Assembly (NCBI GenBank): GCA_036245525.1
Contig: BTPG01000004.1
Location: forward strand, 51,848,758 to 51,912,757
Direction: 5' to 3'
Length of the DNA: 64,000 bases
Source: Semisulcospira habei
Lineage: Eukaryota > Mollusca > Gastropoda > Semisulcospiridae
Shown here: positions 1 through 10,555 of the stretch, piece after piece
How the letters are laid out: every line of letters starts with the position of its first letter
How positions within the stretch are numbered: position 1 is the stretch's first letter
Position numbers and translations under genes: made by a program
Notes under the pieces: generated by a model
The model's database searches: none
The model's input: only the letters and a program-made list of their open reading frames with translations
Told to the model about the DNA's origin: nothing

Positions 1-17
1 CTGTCCGCTCTGAACAA

Positions 18-361
18 GTGGTTTCAGTTAGTTAGTTAGTTAGTTAGTTCGGGTTTAACGTCCACAGCACCGAGGTGATCATGGACGGCCCTGACGGGCG
101 GGTTATGGGGGGACAGGGAAATCTATTGCCTATGGAGTACGACCTGAACACTGATCAACTCAGGCGCACTCCAACTGTGCCACTTTGATTTACCAGGACC
201 TTTCAACGGACATGATATTGAACAAATCCGTTTTTCTCCCTGGATTGTGAGTCCAGCTACCGGGGCCGGGACGGAATTCGAACCCACGACCCGGCGATTC
301 CCTTCGCTCCCCTGCTCCGACGTTTAACCGCCTGAGCTATTTCGGACTCTGTGGTTTCAGT
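18..361 (-). mobile_element. tRNA-derived SINE, family 1, with 11-bp target duplication
   Basis: Read on the minus strand, the element starts with a tRNA-like head: an A-box-like TAGCTCAGGCGG and a B box GGTTCGAATTC, as in RNA polymerase III promoters. A body follows that is shared with the copies at 42102, 49436 and 59873, and the 3' tail is AAACCCGAAC followed by TAAC repeats. The direct repeat GTGGTTTCAGT flanks it at 18-28 and 351-361, so the insertion itself is 29-350. The head has no plausible acceptor stem, so this is a SINE and not a tRNA gene. Confidence 0.9.
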
Positions 362-1046
362 AAACTGTTTGCAATTCTTATACCGAGGCTTGCTTTGTTT
401 TTTGTTGTTGATTATCTCAGTGCCAATCAGTACCGCGCACGAATGGGTGCGTGGGGCCCTGGGGAGTGCAGAGTGGGGTGGTCGGAGAACGGAACCATGT
501 TTTACGTTTCTCCAAGTTTATTTGTGTATGTACGACATCCTTTACCGTGTATGTCGAAAAGGACAGGACTGCGGAGTAAATGCAAAAGGCAGCAAGTCCA
601 TTTTTGTGAAAGGCGAGATTGTCATTGTATTACAACGAATATCTCGCTCTTTACATAAACGCACTTACAGTCTTTATGCCGTCAAAGGGCAGTGGTGACG
701 TTACCTGAACGACATGTCCTCCGCACCTTGTTCAAAATGTAAGACTCTGATTATCATCTTTGCAGAACAAACGACGACAGGCGGGATTAGCCAAACCTTT
801 TGTCATGCTCAGTGAAGCGTGGCTGACAGCGGAACCGTGTCAGCAGGAAGCCTTCAGTGCCGGCGCGTGCCAGGTGGCGACCTTGCGCATGCGAGGCTGA
901 CATGCGCATTACGTCCGTCTCCTACGTCATGTACTCATTATGCATCGCCGTCGCGTGCGTTATTACGGCGAAAGTTTAGAAAAAGGGAGAATGCTTTTCC
1001 AACCACGCCTGCAAAACAACTGGAACGCAAAGCATGTCACTAACTC
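362..1046. other. No recognised feature
   Basis: Open frames of up to 115 codons exist here (351-698 +), but they overlap the SINE edge, show no domain and are not supported as genes. Confidence 0.5.
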
Positions 1047-1155
1047 TTAAGCCTTTGACTGTCGGAGCAAAGCGAACGCTGTACCCGTCTGCAAGAGTCA
1101 TGAATCCTCATGAGCCCCCGCAGTCGCGGGGGCTCATGAGGATTCATGACTCTTG
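1047..1155. mobile_element. Family A element, left end plus hairpin
   Basis: TTAA at 1047 is followed by the short side arm of the family and the hairpin at 1091-1155. The two 30-nt arms are exact complements even though both differ from the family consensus (GAGTCATGAAT instead of GAGGCATAGAT). The right end beyond the hairpin is not identifiable. Confidence 0.7.
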
Positions 1156-1360
1156 TTAGTCACTTTTTTTGTTGTTGTTGTCTGATTTATATATTATCAT
1201 ATCTTCATCACGATCTACGCGAAGTCCGTGATCGCTGGCAGTGGTCAGATCGCGCTCCGTAACTGAGGCCAACTGTCTCAAATAAAATAGTCGCCAAAAG
1301 CGACACACGCACTTCGCAACGAAAAGGTTACGTCCGATTCCGCCTGGCCTGGTTCTACGT

Positions 1361-1574
1361 TTACTACGTCACTGCAATTAGGCGCAGATTATGTTGTTTT
1401 AAAAACGACGTAAATTCAAACGCCAAATAGCCCCCCAGTCGTTCAAAAGGGCATAGATAGGTTTTCAGCAAGAGGCATAGATCCTCATGAGCCCCCGGGA
1501 CTGCGGGGGCTCATGAGGATCTAGACCTCTTGCAGCTTGTTAACCTTCACTTTTTTCGACAGTAAGCGGGTTAA
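1361..1574. mobile_element. Family A element, near complete
   Basis: The long side arm (from TTACTACGTCACTGC at 1361) leads into the hairpin at 1468-1533, which is followed by the short side arm ending GCGGGTTAA at 1574. Total length is about 214 bp. The arms belong to the GATCC/CCCCCG subtype and have two mismatches. Confidence 0.7.
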
Positions 1575-1895
1575 ACTCACAACAGAGTCTCTAGGGGCCA
1601 CGCTTTCCGGGTACAAACCCCTTGAAGTCCACGCCCATCCAGTCCGGCAGATGGCGCTGGGGGTTGAAATAAACGAATTGCGTACTTAAAACCAAGCTGT
1701 CTGTCTCCAAACCTTGCTATTGTTAAATCTGTAAATAATTGAACGCTCCAGCTCTCCCCTGTTGTTTTGAAAAGCGGATGTGAGCAATTACGTGCTGTAT
1801 TTTTAATCGAGTGTGCCGTCACAGCATTACATATACTACAAGCTGACCTCCTCTCCCATAGGAGTCGATCAGATCAAAAGAAACAATAATTTCAA
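1575..1895. other. No recognised feature
   Basis: Unique-looking sequence. The minus-strand open frame 1822-1577 (81 codons) has no recognisable domain. Confidence 0.5.
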
Positions 1896-1959
1896 CAAGA
1901 GGTATAGATTCTCATGAGCCCCTGCTGTCGCAGGGGCTCATGCGAATCTATGCCTCTTG
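1896..1959. repeat. Family A hairpin
   Basis: GATTC/CCCCTG subtype; 29-nt arms with two mismatches around a short loop. Confidence 0.8.
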
Positions 1960-2335
1960 AAGATAGAAGGTTTTTCGGCTGCAGGATTGTTGAGGTGCAT
2001 ACAACATGGCGTTACGCAACAGGGGATTTGCTAAAAGCTTGAGTCACTCGCATTGAACGTTGCCAGACAAAGAGGGCCCTGTCTAAAAGCTAGGTGCGAT
2101 GAAAAAGAGAAAACTGACAGTATGAATTTAAAAGGCATTGTATTTCCAGTGAAAATTGCTGGGAGACAGATCGATTGTGAGCGATCGAAAGTTAGTGCCA
2201 AGTCAGTCGATCCCGAGATGTCTTCCTAAGACGAACTTAATTAAAACCACGAACAGTTGGTCTGTGAAAGTGTACATGGTATCGGTCCTTGCAGTCCACG
2301 CAAAACGACGGGCTTGTTCAGGTAGTATGTCCGTT
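1960..2335. other. No recognised feature
   Basis: No gene, hairpin or microsatellite seen between the A hairpin and the SINE tail. Confidence 0.5.
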
Positions 2336-2469
2336 AAAAGGTCCTGGTAAATCAATGGGGCACAGTTTCAGTGCGGCCGAATTGATCGGTGTTCAGGTCG
2401 TACTCCATAGGTAATAGCTTCCCCCCTCCCCTCCTTCCACAACACGCCCGCTAGGGCCGTCCGTTATCC
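2336..2469 (+). mobile_element. SINE family 1, 5'-truncated copy
   Basis: Only the downstream half is present, from the AGGTCCTGGTAAATCAA block through GTTCAGGTCGTACTCCATAGG to a degenerate GGGCCGTCCG. The tRNA head is missing and the end runs straight into a family C element. Confidence 0.7.
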
Positions 2470-2592
2470 GTTATTCAGCCCCGACACACCACAGCAAGGC
2501 ATGGATCGAGCATGATAGTTCAAGGGTGGTGCCAGAATGGCTTGGCGCCCATAGGCGCCAAGCCATTCTGGCACCACCCTTGAACTATCATG
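2470..2592. mobile_element. Family C hairpin element, left half intact
   Basis: A B/C-type left flank (TTATTCAGCCCCGAC, from TTAACCCATTCAGCCC) precedes a hairpin at 2511-2592. The arms carry AATGGCTTGG and CCAAGCCATT where most copies have AATAGC and GCTATT, so both arms changed together. The right flank is replaced by the LINE remnant. Confidence 0.75.
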
Positions 2593-4220
2593 AAGCATAA
2601 TCCATGGTCAACAACTGACCAAGATGTCCCCAAGGATGACACTCCCACCTATCTTGGTGTCTAGACAAGAAACTGACCTGGCATCCACACATCAAAGAGG
2701 AGGACAGGAAGGCCACGAGAAGACTGTCTCTCATGAAGAAACTGGCAGGCACCAAATGGGGAGCAAACAGCAGCATCCTCAAGCAGGTGTACACAGGAAA
2801 CATCCGTCCTGTGATGGAGTATGGCTCAGCAGCCTGGGCCACTGCTGCCAAGAGCAACACGAGCAGGCTGGCCAGAATGCAGAACGCAGGCATGCGTATC
2901 ATCACAGGCGGGCTAAAAACGACACCCATCCACACCTTAGAAACCACCATTTCCTAGACAAAAGACGGGAGGAGAAGGTCCTTGCTCACAGTGAAAAGTT
3001 GCAGAGACTGCCCACCCACCCAGTCCATCAGCAACTCCAAGAACAAACAAAGAACAGGCTGAAGAGGAGCAGCTTCAACCACCTCACAAAACAGCTCACA
3101 CGAACTCACCAGGACACCATCTACAACGCCTCAGATGGTCGAGAACCTCTTCAAGCTACTGAGGACTGGAACACCTCCCTGGAAAACGTGATGTTTGTTA
3201 CTGGTGTCCCAGGAATAGCCAGCAAAAAATCCCATTCAGAAGCCATCCTCAGGTCTCTCACACTGGAAATGCTGGACCGATATTACAATGCATCAGTCTG
3301 GGCACACGTTTTCACAGATGGATCCTCAGACGCAGCTGTTAAGAATGGAGGCAGTGGAATTTTCATCCGCTACCCAGATGGACACATCACATCCAAATCC
3401 CTGCCTGCGGGAAGACTGTCAACCAATTACCAGGCTGAACTCACTGCTCTACGAGAGGCTGCCAGCCTTGTCGGTGCAGACGATCCCCTGCCCTCACACG
3501 TCGGTTTTTTTGACCGACTGCAGATCCACCATCCATAGCCTGCAGTCCCCCAGTGAGCAGATGGAGAAAGAAACACTGCACCTGCTGGTCGCCCTCTCAC
3601 GCCTAACACAAGTGGCTGTTCAGTGGGTACCTGCTGACTGTGGACTATCAGGAAACGAGGAGGTAGACAGACTCGCCAAGTCCGGCAGCAAGCTTGAGCA
3701 GCCAAACCAACCGATGTCCTTCCAGGAAGTCAAAACCCTCATTAAGCGGCACTATCATGCAGACTGGCAGACCCAACACAACCCACCATCTGATGACCAG
3801 TTAAGACAACTCCAGCACCACCAACAGACCACCATATTCCGTCTAAGGACTGGTCACTGCCGACTGCGTGCACACATGTACCACCTTGGACTGTCACACA
3901 CTGCAGACTGCTTGTGTGAAACTGGTTTACAGACCCCAGAGCATGTACTGCAGTCCTGTCCCCTGTACCAAGACACCAGGATACAGCACTGGCCACATGG
4001 AGCGACGCTGTCAGAGAAACTCTGGGGCTCCATTCTAGACCTACTGCAGACCACAAACTTCATCTCAACAACCAATCTTGACATCTGAGGCAGAAACTCG
4101 GGAACGCTCGATCTGTTTCTAGATTTGTAATACAGTCCTTCAGAGGGCAACTTCAAATGTTGGAGATTTCGGCCCTCGAGTAGAATGTGTGAAACCCCGA
4201 ACTAACAAACTAACGGCCAT
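2593..4220 (+). pseudogene. Non-LTR retrotransposon remnant: RT thumb, RNase H, Cys/His tail
   Basis: A 5'-truncated, frameshifted LINE ORF. Segment one (to about 2957) reads PTYLGV, LDKKLTWHPHI, then VYTGNIRPVMEYGSAAW, the region after the RT catalytic core. Segment two (about 2960-3510) carries RNase H motifs FTDGSS (Asp codon at 3317) and QAELTAL. Segment three, after a slip near a T run at 3504-3511, carries LTDCRST and GNEEVDRLAKSG, completing the four acidic RNase H positions. The usual GHC of WVPGHCG reads ADC. A C-terminal CxC...H...C motif (CLCETGLQTPEHVLQSC) precedes a stop at 4088. The 3' end GAAACCCCGAACTAACAAAC resembles the SINE family 1 tail. At least three frame breaks make it inactive. 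Confidence 0.9.
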
Positions 4221-4670
4221 TGAACACGCATTTAGAACAGTGAAAGTTTGAACATCATACACTGAAGACGCAGATTTTCAGATAAAGTGCCCCGTTCACA
4301 CCTCTCTTGAATTAAACCACGGAAATAATATTTCAAAACAAATAAAACGTATACAGCAGAAACCTGCTGCACATCAATGCAATAACAATGAATGAAGAAC
4401 GTGAACAAATATTTGAATGACCATCAGTAATGTGACTAATTTGGGTATTCTAAAGACGAAAATAATAGTGTAAATGAGATTAAAAGTGTGTGTACACACG
4501 GAGCCACAAGAAACCGATTTCAGACACGCCTGCAGGTGTTATCGTAACATTCCAAAGCACCATTGATTTTAATCCGTTACAAATGGTCAGGTGGACTTTA
4601 ACAACCTGCCACTCAGGGTACTTACATTAATATTTTACACAAAACCTCCTTACTAAAACTTGTCCACCCG
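4221..4670. other. No recognised feature
   Basis: AT-rich sequence without credible open frames or hairpins. Confidence 0.5.
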
Positions 4671-4734
4671 CAAGAGGTATAGATTCTCTTGAGCCCCTGC
4701 GAATGCAGGGGCTCGTGAGAATCTATACCTCTTG
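4671..4734. repeat. Family A hairpin
   Basis: 30-nt arms. Both carry GGTATAG/CTATACC instead of the usual GGCATAG/CTATGCC; two other positions mismatch. Confidence 0.8.
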
Positions 4735-4924
4735 GTATGAAGGGATGGGTTCAATCTGACTTACATCTCAGCGTCTCAGGCGGGAAAAGTTATAGACATA
4801 AGGGATTGCACCTGTGATTTTTACAGCGCAACGTATACAAGCGTGAAAAAGTAATGTTAGAATGTGACCGGACTGTGAAAGAATTTCCGAATCACATGTG
4901 TAGCGAACACCATCCATCCCATAT

Positions 4925-4968
4925 GACATAGATCCTCATGGGTCTCATACTATCTATGATTCTATACC
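4925..4968. repeat. Family A hairpin fragment
   Basis: CATAGATCCTCATG is followed closely by ATCTATGATTCTATACC; the centre is lost. Confidence 0.45.
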
Positions 4969-5353
4969 TACGGCTGGTTTTAGTTATGTGACAGATTTAA
5001 AGAAAAATATTCAGGGGGAGGAGGTCAGTAAACGTTCCGTCTAAGCTGGTATGGCTGGGGCTATCGGGTCACAGATTTCCGTGATAAATTTGCCCCGTGT
5101 CACAACCAGTTACTCGTTAACTATTTCAAGCCCACCACAGACTGCGAGAGATTAAACGACCGTGACAGCTGAAGGCTAAGGCCTGATCAGCTTCATTCAC
5201 TTAATGACAGTGTCGATTCGTCTCTCGCAACCTCTATGTATACAAAGCAAATTACGCTGCACTAAAACTGTAGTTATTTGAAAGTCTAAAAGTCCAAAAG
5301 TTCATTACATTTTGGTTTGTCGAGGTAGGCTATACGCTGCTACAGTCCCTCAT
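4969..5353. other. No recognised feature
   Basis: No domain-bearing open frame or repeat was recognised. Confidence 0.5.
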
Positions 5354-5494
5354 TAACCTTATGACTGTCGGCAGCGCGGCTATTGATGAGATGATTCCTG
5401 CATTAACCCTCTGGCTGTCGGTAGTGCTTTTTGTTGAGGTCATTCCGGCAGGAATCACCTCAACAAAAAGCGCTACCCACAGCCAACGGGATAA
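5354..5494. mobile_element. Family F element plus an extra left half
   Basis: The main copy starts with TTAACCCTCTGGCTGTCGG at 5403. Its hairpin arms, TTTTTGTTGAGGTCATTCC and GGAATCACCTCAACAAAAA, are nearly perfect. A second partial left end (TTAACCTTATGACTGTCGG at 5354) abuts it in tandem. The right end is degenerate (ACGGGATAATAA). Confidence 0.75.
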
Positions 5495-5684
5495 TAACTT
5501 GGCGTTTATTTTTTTTTTTAAAGACACGGCCCACAGGCAAGAAGGAATGCCAGGTATCACACATCCTACAGGTATGTCACGTTTTCCTGATAGCGACGTG
5601 ACGGAATTACAAATACGACGGAAACACGCGCACACCCAGGGTCTGCACAGGAAACGCTCACCGTGGCAGCACCAGGATCCAGTG

Positions 5685-5797
5685 TCATGAGCGAGCGTAA
5701 GCCTGCGCCAGCCACTAGGCTAGGTGCGCCGCTATAAGCGGCGCAAATTGCTTAGTTGGCTGGCGCAGGACTAAGCTCGCTCATGCAACTGACCCCA
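5685..5797. repeat. Family D long palindrome
   Basis: Arms built on GAGCGAGC, CCTGCGCCAGCCACT and GGTGCGCCGC fold on their complements over about 113 bp. Ends read GATCCAGTGTCATG and CATGCAACTGACCCC. Three related copies lie at 23515, 27359 and 37741. Confidence 0.8.
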
Positions 5798-5982
5798 GGC
5801 CCTAAGGTCCAAAGTCACATTACGAAGACCAGCACGCATTTACGGAACTGTGGCCAGAGATAGGCACCCCCATCCCCCCCTCGCCCGCTCTTTGAGATGT
5901 TGCCGAGTGGGCCCTACCTTCTCTGAAACCTTCCTACGTCTACGCCACTAAACTTGCACTAATATACAGAGATGTGAACGTA

Positions 5983-6162
5983 TTAACCCATTTAGCCCCA
6001 ACGCCATACCGCAGATGGATCGACCATGATAATTCAAGGGTAGTGCCAGATTAGCTTGGCGCCTGATGGCGCCAAGCTAATCTGGCACGACCCTTGAATT
6101 ATCATGATCGATCCACATCCTGCAGCTTCAAATTTTAGGAAATGCGGGGTTAAATGGGTTAA
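5983..6162. mobile_element. Family B element bounded by TTAA
   Basis: Starts TTAACCCATTTAGCCCC and ends AAATGGGTTAA. The central hairpin (about 6020-6110) carries AATTCAAGGGTAGTGCC and its complement with one mismatch. The right side arm is about 35 bp shorter than in full copies. Confidence 0.85.
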
Positions 6163-6453
6163 TGACCTCAGCTTCGCACTGTGCTACTTAGCAAATCAAA
6201 AGAACATACGCAGGATAATGATTTTGTACTTTATGACAAAAAGTCATCAATCACTGATGGGGATCAAAATGTCAAACCGTCATATTACCTTCCATGCCTG
6301 CCCCCCTGATAGTCACAGACAGACGGCTCTTTGTCCTTCCATGCAGGAGGCCAAAAATCGTAAAATTGAGTCCTCCGAGCACAATCTGTCAATCTGCCTA
6401 AGACACAGACCCTCATAAACACCCAGCAGTCTCGAGCCGAAAGGCATCCATCT
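6163..6453. other. No recognised feature
   Basis: The open frame 6104-6418 (+) begins inside the B hairpin and is not credible. Confidence 0.5.
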
Positions 6454-6519
6454 GCAAGTGGCATAGACCCTCATGAGCCCCCGCACATGCGGGGGCTCAT
6501 GAGGGTCTATGCCTCTTGC
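6454..6519. repeat. Family A hairpin
   Basis: GACCC on the left and GGGTC on the right replace the usual GATCC/GGATC, a paired change; a single T (GCAAGTGG) is unpaired. Confidence 0.85.
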
Positions 6520-6910
6520 TATGCATTTAAGTCTGTGTCTTTGGAGGAGTATCCAACAGCGGTGTTTTGTTTACGAAGGTTCGGGTCATAACACTGCTCG
6601 TGATTTCGGTCAGACAAGATGGCACGCATAGAACTCGTCAATGATATATACAAAAACCTTTGTGCTTTGTGCACGGGCATGTAAGCCGACGTCAGCCCGG
6701 GACTTTAGGCTCACTGGATATCGCCAATGCAGTCCTTACGATAAAATTCAAACAAAACAATTCGTTCAAACAACCGCAACAGAATTGAAAGCATACGACA
6801 GATCAAAAGACTGAGAAAAAAAAAAAAAAAAAAAAAAACACCACAGCGAGACGAAACTTTGCAACCACTGAACTTAAAGTTTCACTGAAACAAGATAAAG
6901 TAGTATTAAC
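6520..6910. other. No gene; poly-A tract
   Basis: Contains an A run of about 24 nt at 6815-6838, otherwise no recognised feature. Confidence 0.5.
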
Positions 6911-6962
6911 TGTGTGCTGGTCTGTGATTTTGAACCTTTCCAAAGTCACAGACTAGCACACG
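6911..6962. repeat. Family H hairpin
   Basis: TGTGTGCTGGTCTGTGATTT pairs with CACAGACTAGCACACG. Related copies at 19522 and 21648. Confidence 0.7.
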
Positions 6963-7649
6963 CAGATATGTTTACCCCTCCCCCCCCAAAAAAAAAAAAA
7001 AAAAAAATAATAAAAATAATGGGAGTAATGGGCTATGCCAGAAAGAGTAATCTTGTGTAAAAAGAGTAATGCTTTCTGTCAGCACATTTGATCGTTCTAA
7101 AACGCAATCTCATTCAATAAGTTCTTACAAAGCCTTGCAGTTTTTATTTTCACTCGAAATGAGATACAAATGAAAAATATTTTTAAAAAATCACCGTGTT
7201 ATACTAATTAGTCACTGTGCTTGTCACTGACACTGTCCTACATCAGACACTACTCAGCAGCGGGAGGTGGCCATTTGGTCTCTGGCTTTCAATTCCTTGT
7301 AGTAAGCACTTTTAAATCTGTCCAGTTTTTCATTAGAATACTGTCGTTCACCAAAACTGCCAGGCCGGGACTTGAGCAGAAGAAAGCTCAATAGCGTTTT
7401 GTCACCCGATAAAAAATAAATAAATAAACACACCTTTTGCGATTTGTGAGTCGGGAAATATCTTCTTGAATGTCTTTGTGAAATAAGCGTGGGTGTGCGA
7501 ATGGGTACGTATTGGTTTGTGAGATTAGTTGTTCAGTTTTAAAGTTTTGACAGTGTGTGTAGAGCATTGAATTGTGTAGAGTTTTTTTTTTTTTTTTTTT
7601 TTGTGTGTCGAATTTGATGTTTGTAATTGTAACGACACCAACACACATT
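6963..7649. other. No gene; homopolymer tracts
   Basis: Holds a C/A run near 6979-7007 and a T run at 7582-7601. The 86-codon minus frame 7648-7388 crosses the T run and is an artefact. Confidence 0.5.
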
Positions 7650-7705
7650 CCTATGCTTTATGTTCTTAAGACAAATGGCAATAAACAGTATTATTATTAT
7701 TATTA
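7650..7705 (+). mobile_element. LINE 3' tail
   Basis: TTCTTAAGACAAATGGCAATAAACAG followed by ATT repeats has the form of a non-LTR 3' end with an AATAAA-type signal; no coding part remains. Confidence 0.4.
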
Positions 7706-7856
7706 AGCATCGGCAGTGGTCAGTGGTAAGTTAAACTCCGTGATAATTTCACACAAAGTAACTTCAGCAACGATGACGTTTTCTGCAAGGCATCTTCGGT
7801 CTTACCAGAGAAAGCGCGTCTACCTGCAATCATAAATCCGGTGAATGGAACTGATT

Positions 7857-8127
7857 TTACAGAGCATTTCCCGGCTTCTTCCTTGTGACTCTTGGTTTTG
7901 TGCAGTCATATGAACCACCATGAGCACAGCTAAAGTACCTGGAGCAAATTTTACAACAAACGAAGTTCCCGCCTTTTGTCGACGGACCAAGAAAAGGCCA
8001 CGTTTTGGAGTACGATGATCGATATTTTTGTTTGACAACAGGGGTCTTTTTTCACAACTTGAGCGGCATCCTCGTCCACTGATTCGGACTGAGAGTCTTT
8101 GAAATCGGTCGTACAAGCTCTTTTCAT
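7857..8127 (-). pseudogene. BED-like zinc-finger N-terminus, frameshifted
   Basis: Minus-strand reading starts MKRACTTDFKDSQSES, shifts frame after DEDAAQVV, and continues KKTPVVKQKYRSSYSKTWPF then NFVCCKICSRYFSCAHGGSY. The Cx2C pair, the aromatic KTWPF upstream and AHGG downstream match the BED-type fingers at the N-terminus of many hAT-derived and animal-expanded proteins. The final His lies where reading becomes unclear, and a stop follows at 7859. No transposase core is nearby. It could be a decayed hAT fragment or an exon of an unrelated BED protein. Confidence 0.5.
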
Positions 8128-8773
8128 TACGCTGGTTGTTGAAACAGTTTTGCTCCAAAAGAAAAATAAAGACTAAGTTAAAGGATCTGGAAATAACGGA
8201 AGCGATGAGAGAAAATGCGCCGCGAAAAATGTTGGATTTGGTCATGGACCCGGTTGTGTTTCGAAGTAGGAAGTGGATTGGAATCAGATTTCAAAAATCG
8301 TAGTTTTTTTTTATTTTTTATAATCGTAATAGTGAGAAAAAAAATTGTAGTGGCGTAATCTACGCCAAAAATCGTATGAAATTACTCCAAAATCGTAATC
8401 ATCTCTGCACACGGCATGCACGCGCGACAAAAGCCAGTCTTATCGGCATAACGGCAAGCAAATCGCCGTGCGCGTAAGATTTCCATACTTCGGATACAGC
8501 GTAGCTTTACACCACACGTGACACCTTTAACCTTGGGGTCCCTTTACATGCCGGGCGATATTAACCCTATCAGTGTCGGGAGCAGTCGTGTCTACGTTAT
8601 TCCAGGAGTCATATGGCTCCTGGAGCGGTCTATTCTTTATTTTGTTGTCAACTTTCTTAGTTTGTTGGCTAGAGCTTTTTAACAAATGAAGTTGTAATCA
8701 GTTTCAAGTCGCTGGAAGAACAGACTCGGCCGTACATGTTGAAAAAGTGGTACTGGATTAGTTTCGCATCTCG
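8128..8773. other. No gene; possible family F end
   Basis: TTAACCCTATCAGTGTCGGG near 8570 resembles a family F left end, and CCAGGAGTCATATGGCTCCTGG at about 8602-8623 is a small palindrome. No coding frame recognised. Confidence 0.4.
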
Positions 8774-8839
8774 CTCACGGGTTGTGCCTGATTAGCTTGG
8801 CGCATCTCGGCGCCAAGCTAATCAAGCTCAACCCGTGAG
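8774..8839. repeat. Family J hairpin, single copy
   Basis: CTCACGGGTTG...TGATTAGCTTGGCGC pairs with GGCGCCAAGCTAATCA...CAACCCGTGAG. The inner core is the family B core; the outer stem is different. Confidence 0.75.
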
Positions 8840-9392
8840 CTCACCGCATTCGAACTGCACCATGCAACTGACGTTTTAAGGATTATAGCTTATTTTGCTT
8901 TGCGTAATTTCGAATGCATGTGCATGTATTATAAATGAAATATGCTTTTTGTCATTGGGTGCGCTGTACACAAAGGCAATCAACTATTTCACCAATTGGC
9001 GTCTGAAGCGAAAGAGGTACCGACCAAAGTGACCCGCCTCGTAAGAACGACGGACAGAAGTGTGCATGACAACCGACGTATCCGTCCAATCGCAATAATC
9101 CCTTTCTCTCAGCCGGGTGGATTAGGCGCCTCAGGGCCAGCTCTCCCGCCCGCGGAAAGTGGATTTGGGTGCACGCACGGTGGCGGGGTGGAAACACACC
9201 CGAGTCACAAGGTCTGGCCCAGTTAGCAATAGCCATCGGGACGACGTGGTTCGATTGCAGTTAGAACAGACCCACAATGAACGATGATTTTCTTTTTCAT
9301 CGGCGAAGCAACTCGCTCACAAGCCAATTTTCACATGAACAGTGAACAAAACGCCATCTAGCCGACTTTTAGTGCCAGGAAGCAAAAAGGTC
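8840..9392. other. No recognised feature
   Basis: Two overlapping 94-codon frames on opposite strands (8942-9226 and 9236-8952) show no domain. Confidence 0.5.
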
Positions 9393-9454
9393 TAGGGCCG
9401 ACGTCAGCCTTTGCTGGCAGTGCCGCGCGGGCCAATGTCGGCCCGAGGACATTT
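9393..9454. repeat. Family I imperfect hairpin
   Basis: GGGCCGACGTCAGCC pairs imperfectly with GGCCAATGTCGGCCC; followed by GAGGACATTTTGC, a flank also seen at 60345 and 62942. Confidence 0.5.
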
Positions 9455-10084
9455 TGCATAATGGGGTCCCGACTCACAACAAAAAGCATGTCTCACAATA
9501 TATATATCAGACTCCAGCAACGCGTAACGTCTAATTCGCCAGACGCCAGGTGAATCTAGTTTGAAAGCTGCCGAGGCCAGCCGGGTTAGATTAGCGTCTC
9601 TAAAACGCTCAGCTATCTTGGGCACCATCCGCCTTGAACTATCACGGTCGATCGCTATACGTAGCATGAAAGGTCAAAATAGCCTGATCTGAAAGGTAAT
9701 CTTCATAGAGAAAACTAGCACTTAGTAGGCACCAAAAAAACCCCACAAAAAACAAACAAACAAAAAAAAAAAAAACACCAACCGATACAGTATTATCGAG
9801 AAAGTGCCACGGGCAAAAACGAAAGAAAACAAAGAAAAACGTTGTGTCCTGAGCGACGTTAAGAAGGTTATAAACCAAACGTTGAGGAATGAAACCCAAA
9901 AAATGGGAAGCCTTATCTCAAGTGCCTTACTTCCCCCATTAGAGCCAAATTGTTCCCCATAAATTGGAACTCCCACAAACCGCCCCCCACCGCCCTCAGT
10001 CCATAAGAATCAATTCTGCCAGGCGCCTAGTCCCCTCTAGAACTCCCCCCAAGGACGCATCTTCAGCATGCAATTCACACATCT
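9455..10084. other. No gene; family C end fragment
   Basis: CTTGAACTATCACGGTCGATC at about 9633-9653 is a family C right arm without its partner. The rest is A-rich and holds no credible frame. Confidence 0.5.
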
Positions 10085-10124
10085 GCAAGAGGCATAGATT
10101 CTCATGAGAATCTATGTCTCTTGC
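10085..10124. repeat. Compact family A hairpin with the centre removed
   Basis: GCAAGAGGCATAGATTCTC joins directly to GAGAATCTATGTCTCTTGC: the outer arms are intact and the central 26 bp are gone. Confidence 0.8.
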
Positions 10125-10340
10125 CAAGAACTTTAAGTTTATGTTGCCTCGCGAGAGAAGGTCCCTGGGGTTTTAAGTGTATGACGCAGAATTTTGGCAT
10201 CGAATTTTCTGTCTTTTTTCATCAAACGTTTTTGCTCACTCCCTAGCAAGGAGAAATGGACTTGTAAAAGACAGTGTGGGCCGTTTGTAAAGTGTTCCGT
10301 CACATCGCATTGTGGAAGACGGGGGTTCCCAGCGACAAGT

Positions 10341-10487
<147 letters not shown>

Positions 10488-10553
10488 AATGACAATGACA
10501 ATGAATCTTTATTTTCTAAGATAAAAAGATTTAGGTCTGAAGACCATTCTTAC
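10488..10553 (-). mobile_element. Short LINE 3'-terminal fragment
   Basis: On the minus strand: GGTCTTCAGACCTAAATC, then AAAATAAAGATTCATTGTC repeats. A near-identical 66-bp copy is at 11889. Confidence 0.6.
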
Positions 10554-10555
10554 AG

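Noticed and set aside
1091..1155. Rho-independent terminator
   Set aside because: Strong stem-loop, but there is no bacterial gene context and it is one of more than 50 dispersed copies.
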